From Candidatus Thorarchaeota archaeon (GTDB taxonomy: Archaea > Asgardarchaeota > Thorarchaeia > Thorarchaeales > Thorarchaeaceae), in assembly GCA_016839345.1 (NCBI GenBank), contig JAEOUL010000016.1, positions 1-8,324 of the forward strand: 8,324 nucleotides of DNA, read 5' to 3'. Of the stretch, positions 6,522 to 8,324 are shown piece after piece; the stretch's first letter is position 1; every line of letters begins with the position of its first letter. The translations under genes and the position numbers were made by a program. Below the pieces are notes generated by a model, which did no database searches, was not told where the DNA came from, and was given only the letters and a program-made list of their open reading frames with translations.

Positions 6522-8240
6522 CTACAGGTATTCCGTTGCTTCAACAGCTTGGAGTTTTCTCCCTGCATTTCTAGTATAGGACCGCATCAGTTGAATGCAG
6601 ACAAGCGCGAAGAATGGAATACAAAGATAGGTGTAAAGTGGACTAAGGAAGATACCGAGAGACAGCATAAGACCCAGACCTGTAAATCCAATCATATTAG
6701 GAAGTAGATGAGCTCGAGCCATTGCCCACATACCACGGATAGGCATCTGAACAGCAGAACCTCGTTGACGGGTGATATTTCTTTGAGCTTTGAAGTCACC
6801 ACCAGTCGCAGCAGAATAAGAAGCGATTCCCCCTGCTGCCAGAGTCAGGAAGATACAAGCAATCACAATTGCAGGGACGTATATCCAGATTGATGGTTGT
6901 ATGATGACTACAAGAATAGAGGCAATACTTGTTGCTATAATCGTAAATGGAACAGCACTGAAGACTTTCCCTTTCACATAGTCTGTAAGACTGGCAGGGG
7001 CAAGTTGAAGATTCATCAGGTTCTTACCTTCATAAACGAGTTCATAGCCTGCAAAATATACTCCGTATGAAACTGCAAATGGGACCATTGCATAGACGAT
7101 AATGATTGCAGCACCACCAAAAATGTTACCACCAGGGGCTAGAAGGAATAGAAAGAACCAGAGTACCATTCTGAGTGGACCTACCAAGTAGTTAGCAAGA
7201 ACTCGTCCCTCACGTCTTACTGATGCAATGTTGTACCACATTGATGCGCTAGCTGTCGGGCTCATTTTGATGAATGGTAGTTCAGTTGGATTCCATGCAC
7301 CATGTGCAATCTTCACTTCATCCTTTGATGATCTCTTGGAACCACTAGCAAGCCAGCCACTATAATGAGCAACCTCACTAAAGTGTGCGTTAGCGTAGGC
7401 GAAGAATATTGGAATCAGAAGAAAGAGAATCGCAAGAAGAATGTCAACCATACCAATTGGGAGACCTACAAGCAACCGAAGAGTGACTGCATTCATCGCA
7501 CCGCCAGGACTGAAATCGGATGAGAGCCCAATAGAATTAGCAAATTCAATTATCACAGCGAACAACTGAGAAAATCCTGAATCAGAGGTATAAATTGAGA
7601 AGTAATAGAATGTACTGAAAACAATTGCAGCAGCAGTTCCTAGGAACCACCCAATTTGCTTGAGCCAGCGACGCCCAGCTAAGAATCGGGAGATAGCAAG
7701 TCCAATCAAGCCTCCAAGAGATACACCAAGTGTTACATTTGCAAGTAACATAACGATGAATATTGGAATCGAGAAGTAAGCTGCAAGAGACCCTGATGCA
7801 ATCGCGAATCCCACAACAAGTGGCGTTCCAATCAAGAGATAGATGAGTGCGTTATAGAAGATTACAACTATCATCTTCTCAAGAAACAATGTCTTGAGAG
7901 AGATTGGCATTATCATAAGATACTCCATTCGAGAGGTCTTAGCCACTGTAGCTACACTGATTGCAATAGATCCCATGAACGATATAATGACAATGAAGTT
8001 GAAAATCGTAGAGCCAAACCCGATGTTATCAGCTATCACTGTTCTGAAGAATTCCCAACCAAAGAGGTTTGCCATAGTAAGAATAGCCCAGAGGATAATG
8101 ATGACGAAGAATGTTGCTCCAAACAGTCGTAGATATCTTCGAAAAACACTTCGACGTTCTGACCTCTTACCCTTTACATTACTGACTCTCATTGTCCCTC
8201 TATGGTCATGTTTCAAAAGAGTAAGTAGGTCGTCTATCAA
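6522..8240 (-). CDS. ABC-2 type exporter permease, about 12 membrane helices
   Basis: This is the membrane subunit of an ABC exporter, 572 residues, partnered by the ATPase encoded just upstream. Hydrophobic segments are seen near 39-59, 77-99, 123-148, 154-184, 196-216, 264-283, 354-369, 374-398, 428-447, 451-475, 513-533 and 535-553. The two halves look alike: E106 ... PISL (112-115) ... K122 in the first and E404 ... PASL (415-418) ... K425 in the second, each with 10 residues from Pro to Lys. This suggests internal duplication. The central hydrophilic region 284-350 is probably cytoplasmic. I chose the TTG start because GGTGA (8247-8251) sits 6 bases before it and because it overlaps the ATPase stop as TTGA. 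The ATG at codon 17 has AGAGGG only 3 bases away and would lose the N-terminal LLTLLKHD stretch. The substrate cannot be inferred. The gene is convergent with the ADC-like gene with no gap. Confidence 0.85.
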   Translation of the reverse strand: MIDDLLTLLKHDHRGTMRVSNVKGKRSERRSVFRRYLRLFGATFFVIIILWAILTMANLFGWEFFRTVIADNIGFGSTIFNFIVIISFMGSIAISVATVAKTSRMEYLMIMPISLKTLFLEKMIVVIFYNALIYLLIGTPLVVGFAIASGSLAAYFSIPIFIVMLLANVTLGVSLGGLIGLAISRFLAGRRWLKQIGWFLGTAAAIVFSTFYYFSIYTSDSGFSQLFAVIIEFANSIGLSSDFSPGGAMNAVTLRLLVGLPIGMVDILLAILFLLIPIFFAYANAHFSEVAHYSGWLASGSKRSSKDEVKIAHGAWNPTELPFIKMSPTASASMWYNIASVRREGRVLANYLVGPLRMVLWFFLFLLAPGGNIFGGAAIIIVYAMVPFAVSYGVYFAGYELVYEGKNLMNLQLAPASLTDYVKGKVFSAVPFTIIATSIASILVVIIQPSIWIYVPAIVIACIFLTLAAGGIASYSAATGGDFKAQRNITRQRGSAVQMPIRGMWAMARAHLLPNMIGFTGLGLMLSLGIFLSPLYTYLCIPFFALVCIQLMRSYTRNAGRKLQAVEATEYL

Positions 8241-8324
8241 GATTCTTCACCCAAGAACACAGCAATCTTCTGCATGTCTGGACCACCAGTCAAATCCAGA
8301 AAAATGTCTTCTAAGGATTGTTGC
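8237..8324 (-). CDS. ABC transporter ATP-binding protein, C-terminal end (partial)
   Basis: Reading leftwards from the window edge, 28 codons are open before TGA at 8239-8237. They begin QQSLEDIFLDLTGG, which matches the C-terminal (S)LE(D/E)(I/V)FL.LTGG signature of ATPases that partner ABC-2 type permeases. The nucleotide-binding motifs lie outside the window. The TGA overlaps the TTG start of the permease gene by four bases (TTGA), so the two are one operon, expected to make the ATPase and membrane subunits in a coupled way. The specificity of the transporter is not visible here. Confidence 0.85.
   Translation of the reverse strand, partial: QQSLEDIFLDLTGGPDMQKIAVFLGEES
8247..8251 (-). 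promoter_or_regulatory. Ribosome binding site of the permease gene, inside the ATPase gene
   Basis: On the minus strand GGTGA lies 6 bases before the TTG at 8240, within the last codons of the ATPase gene. It supports the TTG start and translational coupling of the two subunits. Confidence 0.5.

Noticed and set aside
1..8324. CRISPR array, tRNA/rRNA genes, insertion sequence or defence island
   Set aside because: I saw no regularly spaced repeats, no tRNA-like cloverleaf, no transposase motifs or flanking inverted repeats, and no defence-type domains. All long genes are ordinary metabolic or membrane functions.

Overview
The window looks like a compact, moderately AT-rich archaeal chromosome. 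The evidence is a tungsten-type aldehyde:ferredoxin oxidoreductase, purine-rich Shine-Dalgarno motifs of the GGAGGTGA type, GTG and TTG starts, a BRE/TATA-like promoter element, and convergent genes whose stop codons nearly touch. The gene mix would suit an anaerobic, organotrophic, mesophilic archaeon. An Asgard lineage such as Thorarchaeota is my guess from general style. No marker gene in the window proves it.

Layout from left to right: (1) the last 21 codons of a plus-strand gene that ends in a membrane helix; (2) a roughly 130-base leader; (3) a two-gene plus-strand operon of an iron-dependent alcohol dehydrogenase and an AOR-family tungsten oxidoreductase; (4) a convergent minus-strand pepD-type M20 dipeptidase, its stop 2 bases from that of AOR; (5) a divergent promoter region, then a plus-strand PAP2 membrane phosphatase; (6) a 109-base gap with an 8-bp hairpin and a perfect 20-bp palindrome, then an acetoacetate-decarboxylase-superfamily protein; (7) a minus-strand ABC-2 type exporter permease whose stop abuts that of the decarboxylase-like gene, preceded in its operon by the 3' end of its ATPase gene, which runs off the window.

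The dehydrogenase and AOR together can interconvert carboxylic acids, aldehydes and alcohols, coupling the ferredoxin and NAD(P)H pools. The peptidase fits peptide and amino-acid catabolism, a usual source of the aldehydes that AOR enzymes use. The ABC permease and ATPase form one exporter. The PAP2 protein probably works on membrane lipid or polyprenyl phosphates. The decarboxylase-like protein lacks the canonical Schiff-base lysine position, so its reaction is unknown.

I found no RNA gene, insertion sequence, CRISPR array or clearly new multi-gene system. The most interesting points are the altered active site of the acetoacetate-decarboxylase homolog, the palindrome cluster in front of it, and the ADH-AOR operon.
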